A program made the translations under genes and the position numbers. 44,081 bases of DNA from Verrucomicrobiota bacterium (GTDB lineage Bacteria > Verrucomicrobiota > Verrucomicrobiia > Opitutales > Seribacteraceae). Where the stretch lies: the NCBI GenBank assembly GCA_028343845.1, contig JAOLZO010000020.1, forward strand, positions 1-44,081, in the 5' to 3' direction. Of the stretch, positions 15,293 to 24,926 are shown piece after piece (the stretch's first letter is position 1; every line of letters starts with the position of its first letter). The notes under the pieces were generated by a model. It made no database searches and was not told the origin of the DNA. It was given only the letters and a program-made list of their open reading frames with translations.

Positions 15293-16119
15293 TCGTAGGC
15301 AACACGGCCATGGCCAGGCTAAAGGCCATCGCCGCGAAGGACTACCCTTCCTACCACGCACGGATCCGGGCGACTGCGTTCGTTTTCAAGGACACATGGC
15401 CCGGTCACCCCGACTACTGGGAACAGAAGCTCTACGAGGCCGCCGGGGCCTGCACCGCTTACCGCGAGCCTAACCGGAACGAGATCGAAAACCTTGTCGA
15501 CTGGGTGGATACCGTGGAGGGCGGCGTTGAGCGCCCGAAGCCCGTGCCCGTAGCCGACGAAGCACTCATTGCGGAGGTCGCCAAGAATGGCGACCTCGAC
15601 ACATTAAAGGCAATGTCCGGAGAGATCCCGCCAAGCGTGCACGCCATGGTCGACGGGTTGTTTGACGACGACCCTTACCTTTGCATCGCCAATTCCGTCT
15701 TTGACACGGCGATTAAGCGCAAGTCGGATTGGTTGAGCGAGGATATCGGTCGGCACCAGTTCCTGCTTCCTAATCCGCTAAAGGATACGTCTTCACGCAG
15801 CCATGCAAACGTCGCCGAGCAGCGATACATGGTTTTCGAGTGCGACACGATGGGCGACGACTTTGATCGGCAGGCCGCCATGATCATCAGGTTGAACAAA
15901 ATCCTGCCGCTGGTTTGCGCGACCGGTTCCGGTGGGAAGTCAATCCATGGATTCTTCCGGTGCAAAAATTACAGCGAAGAGCAGAAGAATATCTTTCTCG
16001 ACTACGCTCACCGCTTGGGTGCAGATCCGGCAACCTTAAAACCGGGCCAACTTGCCCGCCTCCCCGGAGGCTGGCGCCACGACAAATCAACCGAACAGGA
16101 GGTCTTTTTTTATGCCTGA
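15289..16119 (+). CDS. PrimPol / archaeo-eukaryotic-type primase
   Basis: Makes primers for phage DNA replication. 276 residues; the start overlaps the previous gene. The catalytic part has E184-x-D186 (FECDTMGDD, metal site), SGGKSIH at 214-220 (conserved Ser-His motif of AEP primases) and RLPGGWRHD near 257-265. The N-terminal 130 residues are helical and may contact the helicase. It precedes a RepA-like ATPase, the usual primase-helicase pair of small replicons. The last bases overlap the helicase start, with AGGAGG inside the primase gene serving the helicase. Confidence 0.8.
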   Translation: MIVGNTAMARLKAIAAKDYPSYHARIRATAFVFKDTWPGHPDYWEQKLYEAAGACTAYREPNRNEIENLVDWVDTVEGGVERPKPVPVADEALIAEVAKNGDLDTLKAMSGEIPPSVHAMVDGLFDDDPYLCIANSVFDTAIKRKSDWLSEDIGRHQFLLPNPLKDTSSRSHANVAEQRYMVFECDTMGDDFDRQAAMIIRLNKILPLVCATGSGGKSIHGFFRCKNYSEEQKNIFLDYAHRLGADPATLKPGQLARLPGGWRHDKSTEQEVFFYA

Positions 16120-17284
16120 CCCACACCAATCATTCTCCGAGGCCTTTCTACGGCCCGGGTTCTTTGCCGACGCACCAACGCCAATCTCAGCGGTTCCACA
16201 GACCGTGACGGAGCAACTGACCGAGCCACAGGTTCTTGTCGGACATGAGCCGCCACCGGCTGACGTCGGAGCGCTGCCGCCATGGACACCGTTTAACGCC
16301 TTTCCAAGGCAGCATGAGCTCATCAAGCCGCCCCTGCTTGTCGACGGTATGCTTCACCAAGGGTCCAAGATGGTCCTTGCGGGCCCGTCAAAGGGATTCA
16401 AGACCATGGCCCTAATGGACCAAGGTCTTTCCATCGCGACAGGCACCGAGTTTTGGGGCAGAGAAACAACCCAAGGCACGGTACTTTTCATAGACTTTGA
16501 GCTGACGCCCGTTTGGGCCCAGGACAGGCTCTGGACGATACTGAAGGGCAAGGGACTTAGCGAACCACCGGAGTCTTTTCTCTATTGGCCGTTGAGAGGA
16601 AAGTGCTACGACCCGGAGGTTGTTCTTCGGGTACTCGAGGAAAGAGTGGACGGCATCGCCAACCTGCGTTGCATCTATGCGGATCCGTACTACAAGCTCT
16701 CAGCCAATCTGGATGAGAACCACGCAGGCGCCGTGACTTCGCTGCTGTTGGCGCTCGAGCAGTTCTCGGAAAGGACCAAGGCATCGATTGTATTTTCCCA
16801 CCACTTCAACAAAGCCGGTTATGCGTCAGGGCAAGGGGGCCCAGGTAGCGGTGACCATGTAAATAAAATGTCGGGATCTTCAAGTTTTGCACGAGATCCA
16901 GATTCAATAATTACGATGTCCAAGCACCCGGATGAAGCCAGTTGCATGGTAATCGAGGGTACCATGCGTAACCTTCGTTCCCCTGAACCTTTCGTAATTG
17001 AATTCGATTACCCCGTCTTCAAGATCCGCGACGATCTAGAGGCAATCCCTCAGCGCCGTCAGCACCAAGGGGGGCCTAGCAAGCCGAGCCCCGAGCAGGT
17101 TTTGTCCAAGTTGACTGACGCAGGTATGATGACCCAAAAGGAATGGCAGGACGCCGCTACGGCGATGGGCCTGTCGATACCGGAGTTCGAGTCCATTGTC
17201 GGTAAGCTCCGTGGAGCCAGGAAAATCTATCTTGCCCGCAACGACACCGGTGAAGTCATCTGGAAACCGGAGGAAGAGAAATGA
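16112..17284 (+). CDS. RepA-like hexameric helicase/ATPase (AAA_25 family)
   Basis: 390 residues; the start at 16112 is set by a strong AGGAGG eight bases before it. A flexible Pro-rich N-terminus (1-60) is followed by a RecA-fold ATPase: Walker A GPSKGFKT (91-98), Walker B VLFIDFE (D128), and the SHHFNK motif with H231/H232. A C-terminal helical part (about 330-390) ends WKPEEEK. Such proteins unwind DNA at the origin or move along with the primase. It forms the replication pair with the upstream primase. Confidence 0.85.
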   Translation: MPDPHQSFSEAFLRPGFFADAPTPISAVPQTVTEQLTEPQVLVGHEPPPADVGALPPWTPFNAFPRQHELIKPPLLVDGMLHQGSKMVLAGPSKGFKTMALMDQGLSIATGTEFWGRETTQGTVLFIDFELTPVWAQDRLWTILKGKGLSEPPESFLYWPLRGKCYDPEVVLRVLEERVDGIANLRCIYADPYYKLSANLDENHAGAVTSLLLALEQFSERTKASIVFSHHFNKAGYASGQGGPGSGDHVNKMSGSSSFARDPDSIITMSKHPDEASCMVIEGTMRNLRSPEPFVIEFDYPVFKIRDDLEAIPQRRQHQGGPSKPSPEQVLSKLTDAGMMTQKEWQDAATAMGLSIPEFESIVGKLRGARKIYLARNDTGEVIWKPEEEK

Positions 17285-17646
17285 AACCTCGAGTACTAGC
17301 CATCGCCGAAGAATTTGCAGCCAGCGTTGACGACTCGGTTCCGACGGACGCCTTCTCGTCTTCGTTCTGGATCGGAACCAAGAAAGGTCCGACCGGCAAA
17401 CTGGCAAAGATGATCGTGCCTACCTTTGGCAAATACGCCGAGGCCCTTGCTGACCGTTTGATGAAGCTCGACTGGGCTGTCATTGGGTTCCGCAGGCTAA
17501 GAAGAAATTCCCAGCAGACATGGGTACCGGAAGAGGAGGATGAAAACCTCCCCTACCCCTTCCATGCCATGGAGCCTGACGGGGTTTACGTTCTCACAGT
17601 AGCCAACCTTAACAAGAAACAAAATGAACCAAAGAATCCGTTTTGA
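17281..17646 (+). CDS. Small hypothetical phage protein
   Basis: 121 residues, starting in a 4-base overlap with the helicase. No motif recognised. It has a hydrophobic-basic middle (KLDWAVIGFRRLRRNSQQTW) and a Pro/acidic loop (PEEEDENLPYPF). Its location after the primase-helicase pair suggests a replication or regulatory helper, without direct evidence. Confidence 0.6.
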   Translation: MKPRVLAIAEEFAASVDDSVPTDAFSSSFWIGTKKGPTGKLAKMIVPTFGKYAEALADRLMKLDWAVIGFRRLRRNSQQTWVPEEEDENLPYPFHAMEPDGVYVLTVANLNKKQNEPKNPF

Positions 17647-17839
17647 GGATGAAGCCCCTCATGCCCTGCTTAATCGCAAGCAAGTTGCAGAGCGACTAGG
17701 GGTGCACTTCAATACCGTCTACCGCCTGACAAAGCGAGATCAGCTCCCTTGCGTAAGGATAGGTAAAAGGACCGTCAGGTTTACCGAGGAGGCCGTCCAA
17801 GCCTACCTTGACTCCAATACGTGGAATATGCGCCCGTGA
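17624..17839 (+). CDS. Excisionase/MerR-like helix-turn-helix protein (HTH_17 type)
   Basis: 71 residues. LLNRKQVAERLGVHFNTVYRLTKRDQLPCVRIGKRTVRFTEEAVQAYLDSN is the classic winged helix of the excisionase/HTH_17 family: turn and recognition helix at GVHFNTVYRLT, then the wing (VRIGKRTVRF). It binds DNA and usually helps excision or represses. It is the last gene of the early operon, and the late polyvalent gene ends one base after its stop. It could be the excisionase acting at the dyads near the integrase (inference). Confidence 0.85.
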   Translation: MNQRIRFEDEAPHALLNRKQVAERLGVHFNTVYRLTKRDQLPCVRIGKRTVRFTEEAVQAYLDSNTWNMRP

Positions 17840-17840
17840 C

Positions 17841-20800
17841 CTACCTAAATCTCTCCAGAGTCTCCGACGGTGTCGACTCCCGGACAGCCGGTGGGGCAAG
17901 AAAGCGGTTTGACCGCTGCGGCGGAGCAGCGACAGCTGCCCGCCGTCCTTGTCCACCTGCGACCTGAGGCATGAACTGCCTCAGCCCTTCCGGCCCTTGC
18001 GGCGCGGCTTGCTGCCCTTGGGGGGCTGGTTGCCCTTCCCCCGCAGGGTTACCTTGAACTCTTTCTCGAGTCGTGCTATCGCCCGATCGCCTGCCTTGCG
18101 GAGGAGATCCAAGCTCGGAGAACTGTTGTTTTGCGTATCCTGAGACTGTGTCATTTGTTGATGCCTTTGTGTAGCCAAGTCGCTTGGCGGTATCGATTAT
18201 GAAAAACCATCGTGAGGCCTGAAGGGAGCTCCTGTCGAACGTTTCTCCTGTCATAGATTCGAGCTCCTCCTTGAAGATCTCCGTGAACCTAGTCATGAAC
18301 AAATGCTCGTCGACCGTTTCCGGTAAACCGGTGCGTTCGTCAAACATTCCCCGGAAGTAGCTTCTGATGAATCTGGCCTCCCAGACGTCGATGGTGTTGT
18401 ATGCGTGCCTGCCGATCGAATTGAGCGTGAAGGCCCCGACCTTCGGCCCGAAAATGAAAACCCGAGGAATGAGCTCGTCCTGCCCTGTTGCCTGCTTGAC
18501 GATTCTTTTGACGTCACTCGGCTTGCCGATTCCTCCGGCGTAACCCATCTCCCGGTTAAACTGGTTGAGCTCCTTCATGGGGACCGCTTCCTCGAGGAAC
18601 GCCACCGCCTCGCTTATGGATCCCCTCTCCTGAATGAGGCGATCAAATATCTTGAGGGTGCGGGCCTTGTTCGACATCGAAGTGGACCCGATTGAGAACG
18701 GGCTCGACTTGAGCTTGGGGCGACCCTTGATCATGTCGACCACGACGTCATTGAGGTTTCCCTTCTCGAGGAACAAGCTCGTGGCCCCGATGCCTTCGTT
18801 CGTGTTTTGTCGAAGCTTGGTTCCCGGAGACGTGAGTCCGAAGGCAACCTGAAAGAAAAGGAACTCTTCGTCGCTTACTCTCCCAAAGTAATCGTCGAAG
18901 GCCTGCCTGGTGATCGCCATGTCGTTGTCGTAGAAGTCGGCAAAGTCAGGGTTGTCACGCATGAAGGGCATGACGTCCTCGATGGCGCGTCTCGCGCCCT
19001 CTCGCAGGGATCTGGCCGAAGCCTTGACCTGACCGCCAACCTTGCGGAGCATCTTTGGCAGCATTTTACTGAAGAAAGTTTCCTCAAACGCTTCCGCCAC
19101 GCGGCCACGTTCTTCGACCAGTTTGATCGCGTCCTGAAGGACGGGCATGAGCATAATGTCAGGGTTGCCCGCATCGAAGGTGCCACGGTTGCCTGTGGCT
19201 GACTTGATTTGATTTGAGACGATCTTCTTCCATTTCGCAGGAACCTTTTCGTTCGTTTGATCCCAAGTTGGAGCCAAGTTGCCCTGCTCATCTAAGTACG
19301 AATAGGAAAAGTCCCCTCCGAGATCATCACCCTCATTGCTAATCAAACCATTTACTTTCCTTAGAGCGACGTCATGCGACTTGTCGGGCAAGCCGGGAAA
19401 GTTGTTGATATCAAAATGATCGACATCCACAATTTCACCATCTTGGTTTAAGGTTTCTACGACCCACTCGTATTCGTGGTAAGGAGTACCTTCACCAAGA
19501 TGCTTTGTTTTTCGTGGGTACTCCCTGCTTTCAATCCTGCCTCGACCAGCGCCAGCCTGATCGGCTGGCATGAGCATCGCGTCCGGAGGAAGCCTGCCCT
19601 CGGGAATGAACGCTCTATCGTCGGAACCTAGACGCCCGGCGGGCGAGGTTGCTTCAGTCCCTGCGTCCTTTCCAGCTCTCGCAGGGCCTTGAAGAAGTCC
19701 CTCGCTCCCCTCTTGGCGAATGCCCTGCGATCTTCGCCAGGCTGTTTCCGCAAAGGCTGAAAGATTATCGGGTTTTCTTTGGATGATGCTTCGGGCTGAT
19801 TCCCCGAATCCTTTTGGTATGATTGGTCGGCCATTTTTATCCTTGGTTCGTATTTCCTTGAATGAGTTGAGTGAAAAGATCGCGTCTTGGTCGCCCCAAA
19901 GGGCTACCTCAATCGCGGAGCGGTAGTCCGACAATGGGAACACAACATCGAGAACGAATCGATCCGTCACCGTGTCATACCATCCGCCTAAATGGGATCC
20001 GTCCCTGTCGAAAACGTCTTCAAATTTGTAAATGTAATCCTCGAGAGAGCGTTCGTTGAACTTGTTGGGTCTGATGAATGCCTCGGTTCTTTTTTCCGGG
20101 GCCACGACGAATCCCTTGTCCGCCCATTTCGCCTGGAGGTTAACGGTGAACCCATCCGGGTTCTTTTGCACGAGCTTACGAAGGTCGGCCAGCTCCCTTT
20201 CCGTCATTCGGGGAAGCAACATCTTCTCGGTAATGGCGACGTCAGATTCATCAAAAATGACGTAGTTGTAGTCGCCCTTGCCCTTAGATCGGGATGAGCC
20301 GTCCAAGTACTTGATGCCCGGAATACCCATGTCTTTAAGGGCGGCAGATACTGCTGGCTTACCTCCCTTCAACTTGATTGCCATGTCTCCATAAAGAACA
20401 TCCCCGTTCTTTTCTATGTCTTTCCAAAATTTTGGGTGATTGGAGTCGAAAGGCATTTCTCTTGCCGGCTGGCTTCTTGTCGTACCAATTTCAAGCTTTT
20501 CAATCAAAGGCTCAATCTTCTCCCTCACCCCCTTGGGTTGCTCGGACAGAGGCTTATCCCATAGCAGATACTCGTTCTCCTTCGGGGCTAGTTCGACTTT
20601 GTAGAGGGAGCCAAAAGTCTCGTATTTAGCATCCTCGAAATACCTAATCGCCTTCGGGTCATAATCGTTTTCCTTAAAATATCGTATCACATCCGAAGGG
20701 GATTCATGCATCATCAGTTGTTCAAGACCTTCGGCAATCTGATAGTCCAATTCAGTTGCTCTAGGGTTTCGGGTGAAACTGTCATATTCTTTATTGATCT

Positions 20801-23800
20801 GCCTCCCGTTGACCTTCATCTTTTGAGGGTCATACCCTAATGCTTGTCGATAATGATCAGCCACTTGCTTCTTCCCTGCAAAGTAAAGCCCATGCCCATA
20901 GGCTTGCGCTCCCTCACCCGTTCCGATCTGTGCAGTCTTGAATTTGCCTAAAGGAGCGCCTTCCTCGGCTTTGAAAGTGTGAGGAGTGCCGTGGTAGGCT
21001 ACGGGAGCAAGCTGACGGGGGTTAAGATTCTGAATAATCTTATTCATGTTCACGGAACCCAACGCATCGCTCCTCCTTGCGTTGCCGATTCTGTCTAACC
21101 TTCTCGAGCGGATGCTCTGCTGACGTGAACTCCTGCGGTCACCCAGTCCCTCGAGGATAGGGTTCTTCGCTACTTGCTCCGCATTCACTTTGCCGATTGC
21201 GGCGTTGATTAGGTCCCTTTGGCCAGGCGTGACCCCACTTTCGGGGGACCCGTTCTTGATGTTGTTGGTGTGGTTATCGAGGTACTTGGGCAAAAGGTCC
21301 ATCGCCCTTTGAGCCAAAACGAAATTGTTTGTATCGACCAAATTGCCGTCAGGGTCCCGAGTGCCGAATTCCTCGAGCATCTTTTTTCCCCAGCCCTTGG
21401 ACTTGGCGAACCACTCAAGATTCTTTGAAAAGGCATCGATCGAAATTGTTTGGATGACTACGTTGCCGTCCTTTGTTAGTTCAACCCCGAAGGGCAAAGA
21501 AGGCCTGTCCCCTCCCTTAATCTGACCGTAGACCTTTCGCCCCGCCTTATTCCATTTCAAGGCGGAATAGTAGAACAAATTCCAAGCCTCACCGGTTCCG
21601 TTCTTTAAGGTGGAATTAATCATCTTGAGCGCATCAAGTTGGTGAGGGTTGTACCGGTTGAGCTTGCCTAGCTCATTAATGATCGAGGGATCCAGAAACC
21701 TGCCGCTTGCCCTGAGCTTGCCGTCAGCAGTTGTCTCGAGGGCAACGTGGCCCTCGCCAAAAGATTCTCCTGAGTCTTCCTTCTTCTGGATTATTTCAAG
21801 GATGTCATTGGCAAGCTGCTTGTTGTTTTTGTTTACCGTTCTGGTCGGCAAAAACACGGGCCTGCCAGATGCGTCCGTTTCTATCGATCCGTCATCACGG
21901 ATCGATACATGGCCACCTGCCTTGAGACTTGCGGCTATCGACGGGTTCTCCAAATCCTTTGCCGTAAATGAAGCGGTAGCGGTTTCATCTCCGAAGGCAT
22001 GATCGACTAAATTACCACGATTCGCCGACCATGCCCGTCTTGCCTCGCGGTTCAGCCCCCTGACCTCGTTGTTGTAGTCCTTGATCATTTTGGTCAGGGC
22101 CGGGATCTGCTTTAGCCCTGGCATCAGACCCGTGGGGTCTGCTACCAGCCCCGTGGACTCCTCCGTGGCCAGACCGATTCGATGAAAGAACTTTCTCATC
22201 CCGTTCATGCCAAACAAAGGCCTGACAAGTGCCTTCATCAGTTTCGTGCCAGCACCTTCGTAGTTTTGCTTAACGAACTGCCCGCCGAAGTAGTACTCCG
22301 CCGAGTGAGCCGCGAAAACCTCTCTGGCGATCAGACTGTCGTCATTTGCGTATCTTTGGTATTGAGGTGAGTCTTTAGAGTGCCCTGCCTTCTCAAGCCT
22401 ATCCAAGTACTGCTGGCGGTGCCCTATTCTCTTTGCCCTGCCGGCCTTGACGTCGGCATGAGTTGCTGAGAACTCCATGTTTGGCTTGTAGATCTGGTTG
22501 CCATCCTTGTCCGTAACGATGACAGGCTTTCCGTTTTCGTATTCCGTAAAGAAGCCAGGTTTTTCTTTTTCTACCGAACCCAAGACTTCCTCGATGATAT
22601 GCGGACCAAAACCATACGCATCGATGTGGTGGCCGATCTCATGCCCCAATACCGCAGAGAGGATCTGAGCCGGGGATGATTTTTCATAAACCGTAAGCAC
22701 CGACTCACCGTTTACGGTTTGCCAGCTTGCGTTGTCCTTGCCCTTTTTAAACCTTACCACGACGTCAGGGTTCTGGACCTGAGAGGTGGCTATCGCCTGT
22801 TGAACGGTTTTGCCAAAGCCTTCGTAAATTGTCTTTTCACCTGCACTCAGGTGGTCCCTTTTGAAGATGGCTACGTCACCGGCCATCTTCTGCTGAAGCT
22901 CTGCCCCACCCTTGACTCGGCCCAGGTGGCCAAGGCCCATACCCACCACAAGAGGAAACACGGATGCGCCAAGGGCACCTCCGGCACCTTCTGGTCCGCC
23001 AATGGCATAACCAAAGGCGGCAGGGAAAGAAGCAGCTCGAGCTGCGGTGCCAACTAGCCTTCCCCCACTCATCAAGGTGTTTCCGAATCCGGTTCTGGTC
23101 AAGGCGCCTGCCGTAGCCTGAAGCACAGGGGAAGGACCAAATTGTCGGGTCGGTGAAAATACCGCCCCTCTCAGATCTGCGACCGTTCCGCCTAAGGTTA
23201 GAGCTGACGAGCGGTCCAAAGCAACATTTGTCAAAGACGCAGGAGTAGGCGACGTTTCCGCAATCAACTGAAAGGCCGGGCTGCTTGCCTGAGCCTCTGC
23301 CAATTCCCTGCCGAAGATGGCCATATCTCTGCCAAGTCGGGTTACGAGCTGGCTGCCGCCTGGGGCCAGCAAGGTAGCAATGGCGATGTCAGTAAGCGTT
23401 GGATCAAATTCAAAGCCGCCAGTAGCCACTCCCGCTGCGGTTAGGCCTAAACCGGTCCTTGTGGCCGTTTTGGCCGCAGCTGTGGCCGCAGCCTCCTCCA
23501 TCCCGGACCTCATGAATAAAGTCGTCAGGCTTTCCTCCGGTAACCTGTGCAGAAATTCGAGAGTGCGGCCAAAGGTTTCCACGGTGACCCCCGCACCTTT
23601 AAGGGCTTGTGCCGTCGTCCTATTCAATAACGGAGCCTGTGGTCCGGGGGCACGATTTAAGGCATCCATCAGGCGGGCTGTCGTCGGAGAGAAAGACGCT
23701 TCCTTTTGAAGAGCGGTTATGCCGAGGCTTTCCGCCACGGCCTTGTTCTTGGCGACTGCCTTGTTTAGTTTCTCTTGAGATCCGGCAATTTCTGAAAGTC

Positions 23801-24926
23801 TTGTTTTCGCCTTTGCAAGCAATTGGTTTTGAGCGGGGGTCCTTTTGATTCCTTCCTGGGTAAGTTGCTTGACGGCTGTATTCATCGCCACTTCTTCAGA
23901 CGCCTTGACGGAAAGTCCGCGAATGGCCCCACGAGAGATTGAATTTCTAACCACGTTCAGCGCCCCTGACGCTCCCATCGTTAGCCCAAAGTCCGGAGAC
24001 ATGGGAATAGACAGAGCCATTGCTTGAGCCATGTCAGGCTCGACTGCGCCTGATCTTAATTCCTTGAGCGTTTCCGTATCCGGACCCGGTTGCCCAAACG
24101 AGCTGCCGATCTTGGGGTCCGTGGTAAACATAGCCATACCGACGCCCTTGGCTCCTCCGAGCAAGGCGGCGGTTTCAGCTCCTTGTTCAGAGAGCTCTGC
24201 GGTTTTCTGGCTTTCGACTAAAAAGTCGAGGTAGTTAAGGTTGTCCCCTCTTTCAGTAGCGTTACCTGTGATTACTTCGCCGATGTCTTTTGCCCATTGC
24301 TCGCCCTTTCTGCCGACGATGTAGGACATATTAAAGGCCTCGATGGCGGCTTGACCCCTAGTGGCAGAATCCCTCGCCTTGTTCAGTCCAAGGGCTCGAT
24401 CCGTGACCTGTCTTCGCATTGAGCCGTCATCGGGCAACCCGGCAAACTTCAACGACTTTGAAAGATCGTCAGACATTTGGTCCGCCCAACCGGAATCAAA
24501 GAGCCCGGAAGTCTCGGTCAATCCTGTAAAATACTGTGCGGCCTTGGTCACTCCCTTTTCGTAGAGATCCCCTTGGTACTGGTCCGGCCTGGCACCTGCA
24601 AATTGACGGGAAAACAGTTGCATTCGTTTACCCTGCTCTTCGCTTTGGACGAGGTTTTCGACTCCCTCCGCCATTTCCCCGGCCATGTGGCTGAATGCTT
24701 CCGTAAAAGAACCACCCTTGAAGAATTCGCTGTCCAAAGCCTTCAATGCGAGATTTTGAACCTTTTCGTCTTCCCGGTTGCGCTCATACTTCTTGAGGAG
24801 TTTCATCGGCAACTCCGGGTCATGTTGCCGAAGGACGTCAAAAACGTCCTTCTCATCAAGGTTATTGTCTGAGTTCAACTGGAGATTCACCCCCAGTATG
24901 TCGGACTGAACATGGAAGACTGGCAT
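17841..24926 (-). CDS. Giant polyvalent ejection protein with zincin-like and ADP-ribosyltransferase domains
   Basis: 2361 residues, the largest gene. Residues 1-600 are helical and charged; about 630-690 is Gly/Ala-rich and hydrophobic. HEIGHH at 762-767 is a zinc-metallopeptidase (zincin) signature. At 1311-1560 lies an ADP-ribosyltransferase: YHGTP (H1312), GHGLYFAG (Y1348) and NYVIFDE (E1560) form the H-Y-E triad. A further module near 1590-1690 (GGWYD-xn-LDV) recurs in other polyvalent proteins. The region about 2000-2260 has a domain I cannot name, and the tail is Pro/Gln/Gly-rich. This matches the polyvalent-protein theme (many effector domains on one phage protein injected with the DNA). 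It is last in the late operon, after two likely internal virion proteins, so it is probably in the virion and acts on host proteins at entry. Confidence 0.85.
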   Translation of the reverse strand: MPVFHVQSDILGVNLQLNSDNNLDEKDVFDVLRQHDPELPMKLLKKYERNREDEKVQNLALKALDSEFFKGGSFTEAFSHMAGEMAEGVENLVQSEEQGKRMQLFSRQFAGARPDQYQGDLYEKGVTKAAQYFTGLTETSGLFDSGWADQMSDDLSKSLKFAGLPDDGSMRRQVTDRALGLNKARDSATRGQAAIEAFNMSYIVGRKGEQWAKDIGEVITGNATERGDNLNYLDFLVESQKTAELSEQGAETAALLGGAKGVGMAMFTTDPKIGSSFGQPGPDTETLKELRSGAVEPDMAQAMALSIPMSPDFGLTMGASGALNVVRNSISRGAIRGLSVKASEEVAMNTAVKQLTQEGIKRTPAQNQLLAKAKTRLSEIAGSQEKLNKAVAKNKAVAESLGITALQKEASFSPTTARLMDALNRAPGPQAPLLNRTTAQALKGAGVTVETFGRTLEFLHRLPEESLTTLFMRSGMEEAAATAAAKTATRTGLGLTAAGVATGGFEFDPTLTDIAIATLLAPGGSQLVTRLGRDMAIFGRELAEAQASSPAFQLIAETSPTPASLTNVALDRSSALTLGGTVADLRGAVFSPTRQFGPSPVLQATAGALTRTGFGNTLMSGGRLVGTAARAASFPAAFGYAIGGPEGAGGALGASVFPLVVGMGLGHLGRVKGGAELQQKMAGDVAIFKRDHLSAGEKTIYEGFGKTVQQAIATSQVQNPDVVVRFKKGKDNASWQTVNGESVLTVYEKSSPAQILSAVLGHEIGHHIDAYGFGPHIIEEVLGSVEKEKPGFFTEYENGKPVIVTDKDGNQIYKPNMEFSATHADVKAGRAKRIGHRQQYLDRLEKAGHSKDSPQYQRYANDDSLIAREVFAAHSAEYYFGGQFVKQNYEGAGTKLMKALVRPLFGMNGMRKFFHRIGLATEESTGLVADPTGLMPGLKQIPALTKMIKDYNNEVRGLNREARRAWSANRGNLVDHAFGDETATASFTAKDLENPSIAASLKAGGHVSIRDDGSIETDASGRPVFLPTRTVNKNNKQLANDILEIIQKKEDSGESFGEGHVALETTADGKLRASGRFLDPSIINELGKLNRYNPHQLDALKMINSTLKNGTGEAWNLFYYSALKWNKAGRKVYGQIKGGDRPSLPFGVELTKDGNVVIQTISIDAFSKNLEWFAKSKGWGKKMLEEFGTRDPDGNLVDTNNFVLAQRAMDLLPKYLDNHTNNIKNGSPESGVTPGQRDLINAAIGKVNAEQVAKNPILEGLGDRRSSRQQSIRSRRLDRIGNARRSDALGSVNMNKIIQNLNPRQLAPVAYHGTPHTFKAEEGAPLGKFKTAQIGTGEGAQAYGHGLYFAGKKQVADHYRQALGYDPQKMKVNGRQINKEYDSFTRNPRATELDYQIAEGLEQLMMHESPSDVIRYFKENDYDPKAIRYFEDAKYETFGSLYKVELAPKENEYLLWDKPLSEQPKGVREKIEPLIEKLEIGTTRSQPAREMPFDSNHPKFWKDIEKNGDVLYGDMAIKLKGGKPAVSAALKDMGIPGIKYLDGSSRSKGKGDYNYVIFDESDVAITEKMLLPRMTERELADLRKLVQKNPDGFTVNLQAKWADKGFVVAPEKRTEAFIRPNKFNERSLEDYIYKFEDVFDRDGSHLGGWYDTVTDRFVLDVVFPLSDYRSAIEVALWGDQDAIFSLNSFKEIRTKDKNGRPIIPKGFGESARSIIQRKPDNLSAFAETAWRRSQGIRQEGSEGLLQGPARAGKDAGTEATSPAGRLGSDDRAFIPEGRLPPDAMLMPADQAGAGRGRIESREYPRKTKHLGEGTPYHEYEWVVETLNQDGEIVDVDHFDINNFPGLPDKSHDVALRKVNGLISNEGDDLGGDFSYSYLDEQGNLAPTWDQTNEKVPAKWKKIVSNQIKSATGNRGTFDAGNPDIMLMPVLQDAIKLVEERGRVAEAFEETFFSKMLPKMLRKVGGQVKASARSLREGARRAIEDVMPFMRDNPDFADFYDNDMAITRQAFDDYFGRVSDEEFLFFQVAFGLTSPGTKLRQNTNEGIGATSLFLEKGNLNDVVVDMIKGRPKLKSSPFSIGSTSMSNKARTLKIFDRLIQERGSISEAVAFLEEAVPMKELNQFNREMGYAGGIGKPSDVKRIVKQATGQDELIPRVFIFGPKVGAFTLNSIGRHAYNTIDVWEARFIRSYFRGMFDERTGLPETVDEHLFMTRFTEIFKEELESMTGETFDRSSLQASRWFFIIDTAKRLGYTKASTNDTVSGYAKQQFSELGSPPQGRRSGDSTTRERVQGNPAGEGQPAPQGQQAAPQGPEGLRQFMPQVAGGQGRRAAVAAPPQRSNRFLAPPAVRESTPSETLERFR

